The notes: generated from the letters alone by a model not told the origin. Shown: positions 16,530 through 24,846, counted from the stretch's first letter. The stretch is 64,000 nt of DNA from Antiquaquibacter oligotrophicus (GCF_020535405.1 NZ_CP085036.1:1364001-1428000); one strand, 5' to 3'. Numbers and translations: made by a program.

Positions 16530-17177
16530 ATGAGCGAGCTCGTGCCGATCCCCTCGCCCGGTGTTCCCCTGCTGTTCGGAACGCCCGGCAACCCGGCAGT
16601 TGTTGTGCTGCACGACCGCTTCGGTCGAGTGCCCGGGCTCGTCAACTACTCGGAGGCGCTCGCCTCCCGAGGGTTTAGGGTTTCCGTTCCCGACCTGTTC
16701 GGCGGGGTCTGCACGGTCGATCCGGCGACCGCCGACGAACTCATGGGAGCCCTCGATATCGGCGTCGCCCTCGCCGAGATCGACGACAGCATGGCGGGAG
16801 CCCAGCTCACGGGCGACGAACGTGTCGGCCTCGTCGGGTTCGACATCGGCGGCTGGCTCGCACTCGTGCACGCCCAGGCCGGAGCGGCGGATGCCGTGGT
16901 GTCGTACTACGCGAGCCTGTCCGCGGCCGACCACGGCATCATCCCGTGTCCGGTACTGCTGCACTGGGCCGAGACGGACGAGTGGGACTCCGGCGACGAC
17001 CCGGCCTCGTTTGTTGCCCGGCTACGCGATCACGGAACCCCGGTCACCGAGCACACCTACGCCGGCACCGTGCACTCGTTCGCGAACGCGAGTGTGACGG
17101 AGACAGTGGATGCCCGGGCCGCTGCCCTCGCGTATGCGCGCACCGCGGTGTTCCTCGAGAAACACCTCGGGGAGTAG
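16530..17177 (+). CDS. Dienelactone hydrolase family protein
   Basis: A 215-aa alpha/beta hydrolase of the dienelactone hydrolase type. It has the N-terminal VVVLHDRFGRVPGLVNYSEA segment, a nucleophile-elbow region GLVGFDIGGWLALVHA, and a late YAGTVHSF stretch with the catalytic His. The usual Cys or Ser nucleophile position reads Asp (GFDIGG), so the catalytic competence is uncertain and should be checked. A TAGCAT hexamer 7 nt before the ATG fits a leaderless start. Confidence 0.8.
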   Translation: MSELVPIPSPGVPLLFGTPGNPAVVVLHDRFGRVPGLVNYSEALASRGFRVSVPDLFGGVCTVDPATADELMGALDIGVALAEIDDSMAGAQLTGDERVGLVGFDIGGWLALVHAQAGAADAVVSYYASLSAADHGIIPCPVLLHWAETDEWDSGDDPASFVARLRDHGTPVTEHTYAGTVHSFANASVTETVDARAAALAYARTAVFLEKHLGE

Positions 17178-17185
17178 CCGCCGGT

Positions 17186-17902
17186 CTAGAGCTGGGGGCG
17201 ACGCGCGGCGATCACCGTGGCGGCCGCGCCCAGCACGAGCAGGGCTGCACCCGCGCCGACGATGGGCGCGACATCCGTACCCGTGGCGGCGAGCGTCGGG
17301 GCGGCGGGGGCCACCGGCGCGGCTGCGGTGCAGTCATCCGTCACCGCGAACGATGCGGACTCGATGACGAAGTCAACCTCGGGCGAGCTGTAGAAGCCGA
17401 CCACGAGGAACGCCTCATCTGCGGGCACCGGCTCACCGAGGGTGATGCGGAGCGTGCCCGTCTGCTCGGCTTCCGGTTCGAAGGTGATCTCAAGGAAGTC
17501 CGCCTCGAGCGTGGCAACACCGTCGCCCTCGTACGTGTAGTCGAAGTCGGGGACAAGAGCGAGGGTCGCGCTGGAACCAACACCGGTCTGGTTCACGACG
17601 GGTCCATCGGTACCGAAGGTGATCGTGATCTCGTCGACCACACGCTCACAGTTCTCCGGCGTCGAGACGGCGAGGCCGCTCGCGCGGAACAGAACCCCGC
17701 TGGACGGGATGGTGAGCGGGAAGGTGGCAGGTCCGGCCTCGGTGATGGGAGCGAAATCGGAGAAGAAGTTCTCGGTCGTGAGGTCGATCCAGTGGTCGGG
17801 CGTGACATCACTCGAGACGGGCGCAGCGCCCGCGGAAAGTGCGGGGGCGAACGCGAGCGCGGCGGCGAGGCCAGCGACAGCGGCGATGCGAGAGGTCTTC
17901 AT
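17186..17902 (-). CDS. Secreted surface protein with LAATG sorting signal
   Basis: A 238-aa exported protein. The N terminus is a signal peptide (MKTSRIAAVAGLAAALAFAP, likely cleaved after the Ala-Gly-Ala stretch). The middle is beta-rich with two Cys. The C terminus has the sorting signal LAATGTD, a hydrophobic helix and a short basic tail (ARRPQL), as used by the class E sortases of actinobacteria. It is therefore probably anchored to peptidoglycan. I do not recognise the ectodomain. A second LAATG protein is encoded at 46437. Confidence 0.8.
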   Translation of the reverse strand: MKTSRIAAVAGLAAALAFAPALSAGAAPVSSDVTPDHWIDLTTENFFSDFAPITEAGPATFPLTIPSSGVLFRASGLAVSTPENCERVVDEITITFGTDGPVVNQTGVGSSATLALVPDFDYTYEGDGVATLEADFLEITFEPEAEQTGTLRITLGEPVPADEAFLVVGFYSSPEVDFVIESASFAVTDDCTAAAPVAPAAPTLAATGTDVAPIVGAGAALLVLGAAATVIAARRPQL

Positions 17903-17937
17903 GGGTCACGAGGGTATCAGGCGGGTACCGTGGAGGG

Positions 17938-18234
17938 ATGCCCACCTTCTCCACCGACGTCGTTGCCGCCGTACTGCACCACATGAACGACGACCACAAC
18001 GACGACAGTCTCACCATCGCGCGTGCCTTCGGAGACGCGGACGCGACGGATGCCGAGATGACCACTCTCGACGAGCACGGGGGCACCTGGACCTACCGCG
18101 TCGGCGACGAGCAGCGCACGGTCACCGTGCCGTGGTCGAAGGAGATCGCGGAGCGCCCCGAGATCCGTCGCGAGATCGTGTTCACCTACCGTGCGGCGTG
18201 CGAGAAGCTCGGCATCGAGTTCCGCGAACACTGA
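17938..18234 (+). CDS. DUF2470 domain protein (heme utilisation-associated)
   Basis: A 98-aa protein with the DUF2470 pattern: VAAVLHHMNDDHNDDSLTIA, including the His-rich helix, and a C-terminal helix FTYRAACEKLGI. In other proteins this domain follows a heme-binding split-barrel domain of HugZ type. Here it stands alone, 70 bp before a heme oxygenase gene, which supports a role in heme handling. The ATG at 17938 begins the domain and is preceded by both a TACCGT hexamer and a GGAGGG site. Confidence 0.82.
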   Translation: MPTFSTDVVAAVLHHMNDDHNDDSLTIARAFGDADATDAEMTTLDEHGGTWTYRVGDEQRTVTVPWSKEIAERPEIRREIVFTYRAACEKLGIEFREH

Positions 18235-18263
18235 GGCCGTTCGGCGCGCCCAAATGCGCCCGC

Positions 18264-18291
18264 TAAACTAAGGGTTGCCTAAAACCTAAGG
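18264..18291 (+). promoter_or_regulatory. Candidate iron-dependent (DtxR/IdeR-type) operator before the heme oxygenase
   Basis: The sequence TAAACTAAGGGTTGCCTAAAACCTAAGG lies 14 nt before the TTG start of the heme oxygenase gene. It contains inverted CTAAGG half sites and resembles an imperfect DtxR box (TTAGGTTAGnCTAACCTAA). Repression by iron would suit a heme oxygenase. The match is partial, so confidence is modest. Confidence 0.4.
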
Positions 18292-18304
18292 TCTGGAGCA
18301 TCCG

Positions 18305-18952
18305 TTGGCCGTCATCCCGTTTTCTCAAGCACTCCGCGAGCGTACGTGGACGTCGCACGGCGACAGCGAAGGCGCCAGCTTCATGAAGGACCTCATGTCT
18401 GGTGAGGGCACGCGCGAGGACTACATCGCCCTCGTCGCGCAGCATTTCTTTATGTACGAGGCGCTCGAGAGCGCCGCAGGAAAGTTCGCGAGCGACCCGG
18501 TTGCCGCAGCCTTCATCTCGCCCCAGCTGACCCGGATGCCCGCCCTCGTCGCCGACCTCGAGTTTCTGCTCGGCCCGGACTGGCGCACCAAGATCAGCGC
18601 ACTCCCCTCCACCCAGCGTTACGTCGACCGCATCAACGAGGTCGCAGCGCAGAACTGGGCGGGCGGCTTCATCGCCCACCACTACACGCGGTACATGGGC
18701 GACCTGTCGGGCGGCCAGGCCATCGGTCGTCTGATGCAGCGTCACTTCGGCTTCGAGACGAACGGCGTCGGGTTCTACCTGTTCGACCAGATTGCGAGCC
18801 CGAAGCAGTTCAAGGAGACCTACCGCGACCAGCTCGACGCCGTCGAGTGGAGCGACGAGGAGCGCGAGCGTGTGATCGACGAGGTCATCGTGGCGTACCG
18901 CTTCAACACTGAGGTGTTCATCGACCTCACCGCCGCGAAGGCTGCTGCGTAG
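18305..18952 (+). CDS. hmuO: Heme oxygenase (biliverdin-producing)
   Basis: A 215-aa heme oxygenase that opens heme to biliverdin, CO and free iron. The proximal ligand is His18 in ERTWTSHGDSEG, and the distal helix carries the strongly conserved MGDLSGGQ. The size matches HmuO of Corynebacterium. The start is TTG at 18305, with a TGGAGC site 6 nt upstream; no better start precedes the conserved helix. It lies downstream of the DUF2470 gene behind a possible iron box. The ferredoxin or reductase partner is not in the window. Confidence 0.95.
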   Translation: MAVIPFSQALRERTWTSHGDSEGASFMKDLMSGEGTREDYIALVAQHFFMYEALESAAGKFASDPVAAAFISPQLTRMPALVADLEFLLGPDWRTKISALPSTQRYVDRINEVAAQNWAGGFIAHHYTRYMGDLSGGQAIGRLMQRHFGFETNGVGFYLFDQIASPKQFKETYRDQLDAVEWSDEERERVIDEVIVAYRFNTEVFIDLTAAKAAA

Positions 18953-18964
18953 GTAACTCGTAGG

Positions 18965-19003
18965 GGTGGTTTCGAGACGGCGCTGCGCGCCTCCTCAACC
19001 ACC
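18965..19003 (-). repeat. Palindromic repeat family 3, copy A
   Basis: On the minus strand this reads GGTGGTTGAGGAGGCGCGCA...GCCGTCTCGAAACCACC. It is an inverted copy of the element at 19021-19061. Both flank a short AT-richer spacer in the gap between the heme oxygenase gene and the convergent helicase gene. Confidence 0.75.
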
Positions 19004-19020
19004 CGGTTCTCCTCTTTACT

Positions 19021-19061
19021 GCTGGTTGAGGAGCCGCCGCAGGCGGCGTCTCGAAACCAGC
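19021..19061 (+). repeat. Palindromic repeat family 3, copy B
   Basis: The element runs GCTGGTTGAGGAGCCGCC...GGCGGCGTCTCGAAACCAGC, with complementary ends (GCTGGTT / AACCAGC) and a GC-rich inner stem. A related copy lies at 50761. Similar TGGTTGAGGAGCC...GTCTCGAAACCA elements are common between genes of Microbacteriaceae, from general knowledge. It may double as a bidirectional terminator. Confidence 0.8.
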
Positions 19062-19069
19062 CCCCCGCG

Positions 19070-20371
19070 TTACGCGCGGATCGCGGGGATCGCGGTCACG
19101 CGACCCATGAACCGCACGACGTTCTCGTCGACGATGATGTCGCTCGGGCGCAGCGGCCGCGTCAGGTACAACCCCTCCAACTCGGTGAGGCGACTCAGCG
19201 CAACATACGTCTGGCCCGGCGCGAACGAGCGCGGCCCGAGGTCCACGATCGCCCTGTCGTAGGTTTTGCCCTGCGACTTGTGGATCGTCACCGCCCACGC
19301 GAGTCGCAACGGAAACTGCGTGAACTCCGCCACCACGTCCTTGCGCAGTGCCTTCGTGAGCGGCGAGTAGCTGTAGCGGAACTTCTCCCAGATCGCCGGC
19401 TTCACCTCCTGGCGCACACCGTCGATGTCCACGAACACGGTGTCGGCGATCTTCACGACGGTGCCGACGGTTCCGTTGACCCAGCGTGGCGCGCTGCCGT
19501 CCCACGGGGTGTCGTTGCGCAGAAACATCACCCGCGCCCCGACCTTCAGCTCGAGCGACTCATCGGCGGGGTATGCCCTCCCGCCGAATTCTCCGTTCAC
19601 CTCGGCTCGGGCGGTGAGGGCCCGGCCGGGGAGTCGCGAGAGTTGGGTGGCGTTGATGCGGGTGACGGTGCCGTTCGTGGTGGCGAGAGTGATCGCGTCA
19701 TCCGTCGGATGCGGGCGCGCCCCCATGTCGTTGAGGCGACCGGCAATCTCGGCGGTGACCTGGCCATGGCGCACGGCGTTGAGCATCCACGTGAACTCGC
19801 GGTCGCGCTGGCGGTGGATCTGGCCGAGCTCGTAGATGGTGAGGTCGACCTCCTCCCACACGTGGGCGTCGAAGAACCAGAGCGAGCGGTAGTGGTCCTC
19901 GAAGTAGGCGCGCTCGTCGCCCTCGCCGGGTACGGGGGCGAGTTGGTAGGGGTCGCCGAACAGGATGACCTGCACTCCCCCGAACGCTTCGTCTTTGCGA
20001 CCGCGTGCCTGACGCAGCGACCGATCGATCGCGTCGAGCAGGTCCGCGTTGACCATGGACACCTCGTCGATGACGAGCGTCTCGATCGTGTTCAGCAGCC
20101 GCCGGAGCTCGTCGGTCTGCTGCAACTCGTGGTCGGCGATGACCCCGATCGGCAGCCGGAACAGCGAATGAATGGTCTGCCCGCCCACGTTGAGCGCGGC
20201 GACACCGGTGGGCGCACACACCACAAGCTGCTTCGACGTGTTCTCGGACAGGTAGTTCAGCAGTGTCGACTTTCCCGTGCCAGCCCGGCCCGTGACGAAA
20301 ATGTGCTCCATCGTCGTCTCGATGCGATCGAACACCGCCTGCTGCTCAGCGGAAAGGGGCACGTCGATCAC
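19070..20371 (-). CDS. PIF1/RecD-like SF1 helicase
   Basis: A 433-aa DNA helicase of the PIF1-like group. It shows Walker A GRAGTGKST (28-36), the PIF1-type motif CAPTGVAALNVGGQTIHSLF, Walker B VIDEVSMV (D102, E103), the LFGDPYQLAPV motif and late helicase motifs LAWAVTIHKSQGKTYD and TYVALSRLT. It unwinds DNA in the 5' to 3' direction in known relatives. The GTG start at 20371 has a TACAGT hexamer 6 nt upstream, suggesting a leaderless transcript. No operon partner is evident. Confidence 0.88.
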   Translation of the reverse strand: MIDVPLSAEQQAVFDRIETTMEHIFVTGRAGTGKSTLLNYLSENTSKQLVVCAPTGVAALNVGGQTIHSLFRLPIGVIADHELQQTDELRRLLNTIETLVIDEVSMVNADLLDAIDRSLRQARGRKDEAFGGVQVILFGDPYQLAPVPGEGDERAYFEDHYRSLWFFDAHVWEEVDLTIYELGQIHRQRDREFTWMLNAVRHGQVTAEIAGRLNDMGARPHPTDDAITLATTNGTVTRINATQLSRLPGRALTARAEVNGEFGGRAYPADESLELKVGARVMFLRNDTPWDGSAPRWVNGTVGTVVKIADTVFVDIDGVRQEVKPAIWEKFRYSYSPLTKALRKDVVAEFTQFPLRLAWAVTIHKSQGKTYDRAIVDLGPRSFAPGQTYVALSRLTELEGLYLTRPLRPSDIIVDENVVRFMGRVTAIPAIRA

Positions 20372-20445
20372 CGTTTCACTGTACGTGTTCGGCGGTTGCT
20401 CACCGCGCTGAGGTGGCGTTCAGTGCGGAAAAGTAGACTGTGAGC

Positions 20446-21414
20446 ATGCGTCGAGAGATCGTCACCTGGTCTGTCGTGGCCGCGATCCTGCTCGGCGCCT
20501 TCGGAATCACCGTCGCCGTGCTCAACACAACCGTGTATTCGGCGAGTGGTTTCGTCTCCAGCTACATGGACGCCATCATGCGCAAGGACGCGGCTGGTGC
20601 CCTCGAGATCATGGGCGGGCTGCCGGAGGACAACGAGTTTTCCGACACGCTGCTGCGGCGTGAAGCGATGACGGATGTCACGGATGTCTCGGTCGTGAGC
20701 GATACCGAGGTGGAGGGCATCCACCGTGTCACCGTGCAGTACAAGATCGGTGACACGGAGGGGCGCACGAGCTTCGAGGTGGAGTCGACGGGTGTCTCGT
20801 TCGGCATCTTCCCGATGTGGGAGTTCACGAGCGGACCGCTGTCGCGGCTGTACGTGACCGTGGTCGGGGATGCCCGCTTCTCGGTCAACGGACAGGACCT
20901 CGCCACCGCGGCCCCCGACGAGCCGACCGGGTACCTCGCGTTCGTGCCCGGCAACTTCGAGTTGTCGCACGAGACCACGTTCCTGGAGGCCGCACCGGAG
21001 ACGGTCGCGTTGCGGGAGGCGGGGGCATCCGTTCCGACGGCAGTCATCACGCAGCCGAACGAGCACATGATCCAGGTGGTGCAGGAGGACGTCAACGAGG
21101 GCCTCGACGCGTGCACCGACCAGCAGATTCTGCAGCCCACCGGATGCCCGTTCGGCCAGGCCATCGTGGACCGCATCGTGAGCCCGCCGACGTGGAGCAT
21201 CTCGCAGTACCCCGAGGTGAGCATCCGGATCAGCACCCGCACGGGCGAGTGGATCGTGCCGCCGACCGCCGGCGCCGCGCACCTGACCGTGGACGTGAAG
21301 AGCCTCTTCGACGGCGACGTGAGCACCTTCGACGAGGACGTTCCGTTCGAGGTGAGCTACGCGGTCTCGCTGCTCCCGGGCGACGACCTCCTCATCACCG
21401 CCCGCTACGAGTAG
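20446..21414 (+). CDS. Membrane-anchored extracytoplasmic protein, unknown function
   Basis: A 322-aa protein with a single N-terminal membrane anchor (IVTWSVVAAILLGAFGITVAV written with its flanks) and a large outer domain that begins with an NTF2-like or DUF4878-type helical start (SSYMDAIMRKDAAGALEIMG) and continues as beta-rich sequence with two Cys residues (ACTDQQ...TGCPF) likely to form a disulfide. The ATG at 20446 is preferred over GTG 20440 because the TAGACT hexamer lies 6 nt before it. Function is unknown. It is convergent with the copper-related gene. Confidence 0.7.
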   Translation: MRREIVTWSVVAAILLGAFGITVAVLNTTVYSASGFVSSYMDAIMRKDAAGALEIMGGLPEDNEFSDTLLRREAMTDVTDVSVVSDTEVEGIHRVTVQYKIGDTEGRTSFEVESTGVSFGIFPMWEFTSGPLSRLYVTVVGDARFSVNGQDLATAAPDEPTGYLAFVPGNFELSHETTFLEAAPETVALREAGASVPTAVITQPNEHMIQVVQEDVNEGLDACTDQQILQPTGCPFGQAIVDRIVSPPTWSISQYPEVSIRISTRTGEWIVPPTAGAAHLTVDVKSLFDGDVSTFDEDVPFEVSYAVSLLPGDDLLITARYE

Positions 21415-21416
21415 CG

Positions 21417-23390
21417 CTACCCCCGCTTCGCGCGCTCGGCGAGCATCTCGTTGTAGGCCTTGAGCTCGGCATCCCCGTCGCGGTCAGCCTGGCGGTCGCG
21501 CCGTTTGGTTTCGCGTTTGTCGCTGCGCGACCACTGGTACACGATCACGAGCGCGATGATCAGGTTGGGGATTTCGCCGACACTCCACGCGATGCCGCCG
21601 CCGGCCTGCTGGTCGGCGATCGCGGACACCCCGGTATCCCAGCCCATCGCGCCGTACCAGTTGGCGAGCAGCAGCCCGGTGCCGCTCATGATGGCGAGAC
21701 CGAAGAACGCGTGCAGCGCCATCGTCGCGAGCAGCACCACGAGGCGGATCGGGTACGGCAACCGCGACGGTGCCGGGTCGATGCCGATGAGCGACGACAC
21801 GAAGAGGTACCCGACCAGCAAGAAGTGCACAACCATGAGCTCGTGACCGACGTGGTTGGTGGTCGCGAAGCTGAACAGCGGTGTGTAGTAGAAGATCCAC
21901 AGCGAGAACGTGAACAGCGCGGCGGCAACAATCGGGTTGGCGAGCACGGCGAAGAAGCGCGAGTGCACGAGGAGCATGAGCCATTCCCGGATGCCCCGGC
22001 TGCCGTCATCCCGTTTGTGAATCGCTCGCAGAGCCAACGTGATGGGGGCTCCGGCCACCAGGAACACGGGCACGATCATGCCGATCGTCATGTGCGAGAT
22101 CATGTGCGAGCTGAACAGGAACTTGCTGTACAGGTTGACGCCGCCGTTGGTGGCCCAGAACAGCACGAGCATGCCGACCACCCACAGAACCGTGCGGTAG
22201 ATCGGCCACTTGTCGCCGCGGGCGCGCAGGCGCAGCACACCCCACACGTAGAAGATGATGCCGAACGCGGCGGCGAGCAACCACAGCAGGTCGACGTTGA
22301 AGAGGGTGAAGTAGTTCACGAAGTCGGGCGGTGGCGGCAGTTCGCGACCGGTGAGGATTTCGGCGGGGGTGGGGTCGGCGAGGTCTTCCGCGGTGACTTC
22401 GGCAACGGGGGTGGCGGTGCGCGCGAGGGCGGCGGCCACACCGGAGGCGATGCCCATGAACGCAAGTTCGGCGAGCACGAGAGCCGTGAACCAGGGCTTG
22501 TCGCTGCCGGGGGTGCGCTGCAGGCGGCCGATCATCCATCGCCGCTGCATCGCGCCGAAGAGGCCGAGGGCAACGAGTGCCACGACCTTGGCGATGACGA
22601 GCACGCCGTAGGGGGTCCACAGGTTGTCGATGGTCTGCACTCGGATGAGGGCGCTCACGTACCCGGAGACGGCGACCACGATGAACGCGAGCAGCGCGAG
22701 GCTCGAGTAGCGCAGCAGCACGGTGACGAGGCGGCCGCGGTCGAGGGTGCTGCGGATGATGACGAGTGTCAGGAGTCCGCCGAGCCACACGGCGGCGAAG
22801 ACGACGTGCAGGTAGAGGGAGGTGGAGGCGGCGTCGTGGTCGGCGGTTCCTCCGCGGTGGCCTTGGAGCGTGGGCGGCAGGAGGCCGTAGAGGGCGAGGG
22901 CTGCGACGAAGGCGAGCACGGTCTGGTTGCGCACGGCGAAGGCGAGGGCGGTGACGGCGGCCGCCACAAGGGTGCTGGTGAGCCAGGCTTGGCCGAGTTC
23001 GGTGGCGGTGAGGAAGTTGGCGAGTTGCTCACCGAATTCGGAGTCGAACCGGAACGGGAGGCTGAACACGCTGAGGAACGTGTACAGCCCGGTGGCGCCG
23101 GATGCGACGGTCCACACGGCGGCGGATGCTGCGGCCACATCGAGCGCCCGGTCGTACTCGGGTTTCGCGGAGTTCAACGCGAAGCATGCGAGCACTAGGG
23201 CTCCGACGGTTCCCGCTGCCGCGAGGTTTACGAGGAGTTTGGAGATGGGGAGGCCGTAGCGGGTGACGGCTCCCGGGTCTAGGAGGAGGGGGGCATCCGC
23301 TCCGCCCCCGTAGGCGAGACCTGCGAGGAGTGTGCCGAGGGCTGCGAGTACGAGGATCGCGGGCGCTGCGATCTTCACGGTTCTGGGCAC
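21417..23390 (-). CDS. CopD-CtaG fusion: copper import / cytochrome c oxidase assembly membrane protein
   Basis: A 657-aa polytopic protein. The N-terminal half is a CopD-type domain (LHVVFAAVWLGGLLTLVII with conserved His residues). The C-terminal half is a CtaG (caa3-type assembly) domain with the segments SSHMISHMTIGMIVPVFLV and GHELMVVHFLLVGYLFVSSL, rich in His and Met that could bind copper. Such fusions are widespread in actinobacteria and probably supply copper for cytochrome oxidase or handle copper stress. The C terminus is a charged cytoplasmic tail. Nothing in the upstream 66 bp beyond the hup terminator suggests a regulatory site. Confidence 0.88.
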   Translation of the reverse strand: MPRTVKIAAPAILVLAALGTLLAGLAYGGGADAPLLLDPGAVTRYGLPISKLLVNLAAAGTVGALVLACFALNSAKPEYDRALDVAAASAAVWTVASGATGLYTFLSVFSLPFRFDSEFGEQLANFLTATELGQAWLTSTLVAAAVTALAFAVRNQTVLAFVAALALYGLLPPTLQGHRGGTADHDAASTSLYLHVVFAAVWLGGLLTLVIIRSTLDRGRLVTVLLRYSSLALLAFIVVAVSGYVSALIRVQTIDNLWTPYGVLVIAKVVALVALGLFGAMQRRWMIGRLQRTPGSDKPWFTALVLAELAFMGIASGVAAALARTATPVAEVTAEDLADPTPAEILTGRELPPPPDFVNYFTLFNVDLLWLLAAAFGIIFYVWGVLRLRARGDKWPIYRTVLWVVGMLVLFWATNGGVNLYSKFLFSSHMISHMTIGMIVPVFLVAGAPITLALRAIHKRDDGSRGIREWLMLLVHSRFFAVLANPIVAAALFTFSLWIFYYTPLFSFATTNHVGHELMVVHFLLVGYLFVSSLIGIDPAPSRLPYPIRLVVLLATMALHAFFGLAIMSGTGLLLANWYGAMGWDTGVSAIADQQAGGGIAWSVGEIPNLIIALVIVYQWSRSDKRETKRRDRQADRDGDAELKAYNEMLAERAKRG

Positions 23391-23406
23391 TGGTCAAGCT
23401 TAAACG

Positions 23407-23443
23407 CGAAAGGGCGGCGACCTTGTCGGTCGTCGCCCTTTCG
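23407..23443. terminator. Rho-independent terminator of the HU gene
   Basis: A 16-bp stem with one mismatch (CGAAAGGGCGGCGACC / GGTCGTCGCCCTTTCG) and a 5-nt loop lies 14 nt after the hup stop codon. It is one of the strongest hairpins in the window. Confidence 0.85.
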
Positions 23444-23456
23444 GCAGGTAGCTGTC

Positions 23457-23744
23457 TTACTTGACGGCTGCCTTGAGCTTGCTTCCGGCGCTGATCTTCA
23501 CGCCGTTGCTCGCCGCGATCTGGATGGCCTCACCCGTCTGCGGGTTGCGGCCGGCGCGGGCGGCACGGGCGGTGCGCTCGACGGAGATCCATCCGGGGAT
23601 GGAAACCTTGGTGCCGTCTGCCACCGAGCTGGAGAGCACGGAGAAGATCGAGTCGAGAACCGTGTTGACGGCGGCCTGGCTCTGGCCAGACTCGGCGGCG
23701 ACTGCGGCGACGAACTCGGTACGGTTTAGTGACTTGTCAGCCAT
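23457..23744 (-). CDS. hup: HU family DNA-binding protein
   Basis: A 95-aa histone-like protein. The N-terminal helices start DKSLNRTEFVAAVAAESGQ, and the DNA-binding arm carries the conserved RTARAARAGRNPQTGEAIQI, including the Asn-Pro that intercalates in DNA. It lacks the long Lys/Ala tail found in mycobacterial HupB, so it is the short form. The ATG has a GAGGA site upstream. It organises and bends nucleoid DNA. Confidence 0.95.
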   Translation of the reverse strand: MADKSLNRTEFVAAVAAESGQSQAAVNTVLDSIFSVLSSSVADGTKVSIPGWISVERTARAARAGRNPQTGEAIQIAASNGVKISAGSKLKAAVK

Positions 23745-23798
23745 GTGTGTCCTCCTCGGACTTCATGCATTGGGTGGAGCGCATTTTGCGCCTGAAAT

Positions 23799-24104
23799 CT
23801 ACCAGCTTGACTTGGTAATACCGGGCAATTCGCCCCGGTGTGCCATGTCGCGGAAGCGAACACGCGAAATACCGAACTGGCTGAGGAAGCCGCGGGGGCG
23901 TCCGTCAATCGAGTCACGGCCACGCACGCGGATGGGCGATGCGTCGCGGGGAAGCTTCTGGAGACCGACGCGAGCCGCTTCACGCGACTCGTCGGTGCCG
24001 TTGGGGTCAACGAGCGCCTTCTTCAGCTCGGCGCGGCGGGCGGCGTAGCGCTCGACGATCACCTTGCGCTGCTCGTTCTTTGCGATCTTGCTCTTCTTTG
24101 CCAT
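23799..24104 (-). CDS. rpsN: 30S ribosomal protein S14, zinc-free type
   Basis: A 101-aa S14 of the long, cysteine-free form: [20 protein letters not shown] at the start and [18 protein letters not shown] at the end, without the CxxC zinc knuckle of the short form. It is the last gene of an operon with L33 and L28, 3 bp after the L33 stop. Cysteine-free versions of these three proteins are often grouped and repressed by Zur in actinobacteria so that they replace zinc-binding paralogs when zinc is scarce. Confidence 0.95.
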   Translation of the reverse strand: MAKKSKIAKNEQRKVIVERYAARRAELKKALVDPNGTDESREAARVGLQKLPRDASPIRVRGRDSIDGRPRGFLSQFGISRVRFRDMAHRGELPGITKSSW

Positions 24105-24107
24105 GTC

Positions 24108-24275
24108 TTAGCGCTCCTCGCGGAATTCGACGTGCTTGCGGACCACGGGGTCGTACTTCTTGAGCACGATGCGGTCGGGGTTGTTGCGACGGTTCTTGCG
24201 CGTCACATAGGTGTAGCCCGTGCCCGCGGTGGAGCGGAGCTTGATGATGGGGCGAACGTCCTGCTGCTTAGCCAT
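24108..24275 (-). CDS. rpmG: 50S ribosomal protein L33, zinc-free type
   Basis: A 55-aa protein, [20 protein letters not shown] onward, with the L33 signature [15 protein letters not shown] and no Cys residues. It is a complete gene with its ATG overlapping the L28 stop (TAATG) and a 3-bp gap to the S14 gene. It is part of the large subunit near the E site. Confidence 0.95.
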   Translation of the reverse strand: MAKQQDVRPIIKLRSTAGTGYTYVTRKNRRNNPDRIVLKKYDPVVRKHVEFREER

Positions 24276-24511
24276 TAGATCTTCTCCCCACGTGCAAGAA
24301 GGTCCTTGACGACAGCCTCGATGCCGCGAGCGTCGATCACCTTGATGCCCTTGGCGGACAGCGTCAGCGTGACGTTACGACGAAGCGAAGGCACGTAGTA
24401 CTTCTTCTTCTGGATGTTCGGGTCGAACCGACGGCTGTTGCGTCGGTGCGAGTGCGAGATGGTGTTACCAAAGCCGGGAACGGCTCCGGTCACCTGGCAC
24501 ACTGCGGCCAT
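24275..24511 (-). CDS. rpmB: 50S ribosomal protein L28
   Basis: A 78-aa L28 beginning [20 protein letters not shown], followed by [20 protein letters not shown]. Only one Cys is present, so it resembles the C-minus form, in line with its L33 and S14 neighbours. The ATG at 24511 is chosen because it starts the conserved N terminus; a longer frame upstream does not match L28. It is the first gene of the rpmB-rpmG-rpsN unit and has a stem-loop in its 5' leader. Confidence 0.95.
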   Translation of the reverse strand: MAAVCQVTGAVPGFGNTISHSHRRNSRRFDPNIQKKKYYVPSLRRNVTLTLSAKGIKVIDARGIEAVVKDLLARGEKI

Positions 24512-24535
24512 GGTGGTACTCCTGTTCTGGTTACC

Positions 24536-24567
24536 GTGAAACACCGCTTCGCAGGCGGATGTTTCAC
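24536..24567 (-). promoter_or_regulatory. Stem-loop / palindrome in the L28 operon leader
   Basis: The ends GTGAAACA / TGTTTCAC form an 8-bp perfect outer stem, followed by a bulged A and a 4-bp CCGC/GCGG inner stem with a 7-nt loop, 24 nt before the rpmB start. It could be an operator, an autoregulatory ribosomal-protein leader, or both. It does not resemble the candidate Zur site upstream of znuA. Confidence 0.45.
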
Positions 24568-24730
24568 CCAAGATCACTTGTCGGCGTGCCTGTGTCCCGG
24601 ACTTGCAGTGGGAGGCACACGTGTGTGCGCGGATGCGCAACCTGTCTAGGGTACGCGAAGTGTGGGGGTTGGGCAAGGAGGCGAACCGTCTCCCAGTCGA
24701 TGGCGCCCTTCTCCGCCGCCTGAAACGGAG

Positions 24731-24745
24731 GGCGGTACAACCGCC
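24731..24745. promoter_or_regulatory. Perfect palindrome upstream of the defence operon
   Basis: The 335-bp gap between rpmB and the defence operon contains GGCGGTACAACCGCC, a perfect 6-bp inverted repeat around ACA, flanked by AACGG and CCGTT. It is 100 bp before the first defence gene and could be an operator for a repressor not encoded here. A weak -10-like tract (TTAGTAACTT, 24821-24830) lies just before the start. No other gene is visible in the gap. Confidence 0.35.
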
Positions 24746-24846
24746 GTTCGAGGCACGATACGTCGATCCCAGCTCATTGGCGGGCTACTTCCGCCTCGGC
24801 GAAAGTCGATATTGTTTCTCTTAGTAACTTGACTGGGGAGCGATTC

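Noticed and set aside
20817..23198. 793-codon open frame on the + strand across the copD-ctaG gene
   Set aside because: It runs antisense to a clear CopD-CtaG membrane protein, is extremely rich in Arg, Gly, His and Glu, and has no domain. It is an artefact of high GC content.
24512..24846. An extra small gene upstream of the defence operon
   Set aside because: Frames of 60-73 codons exist but have no credible start site, ribosome binding site or conserved pattern.
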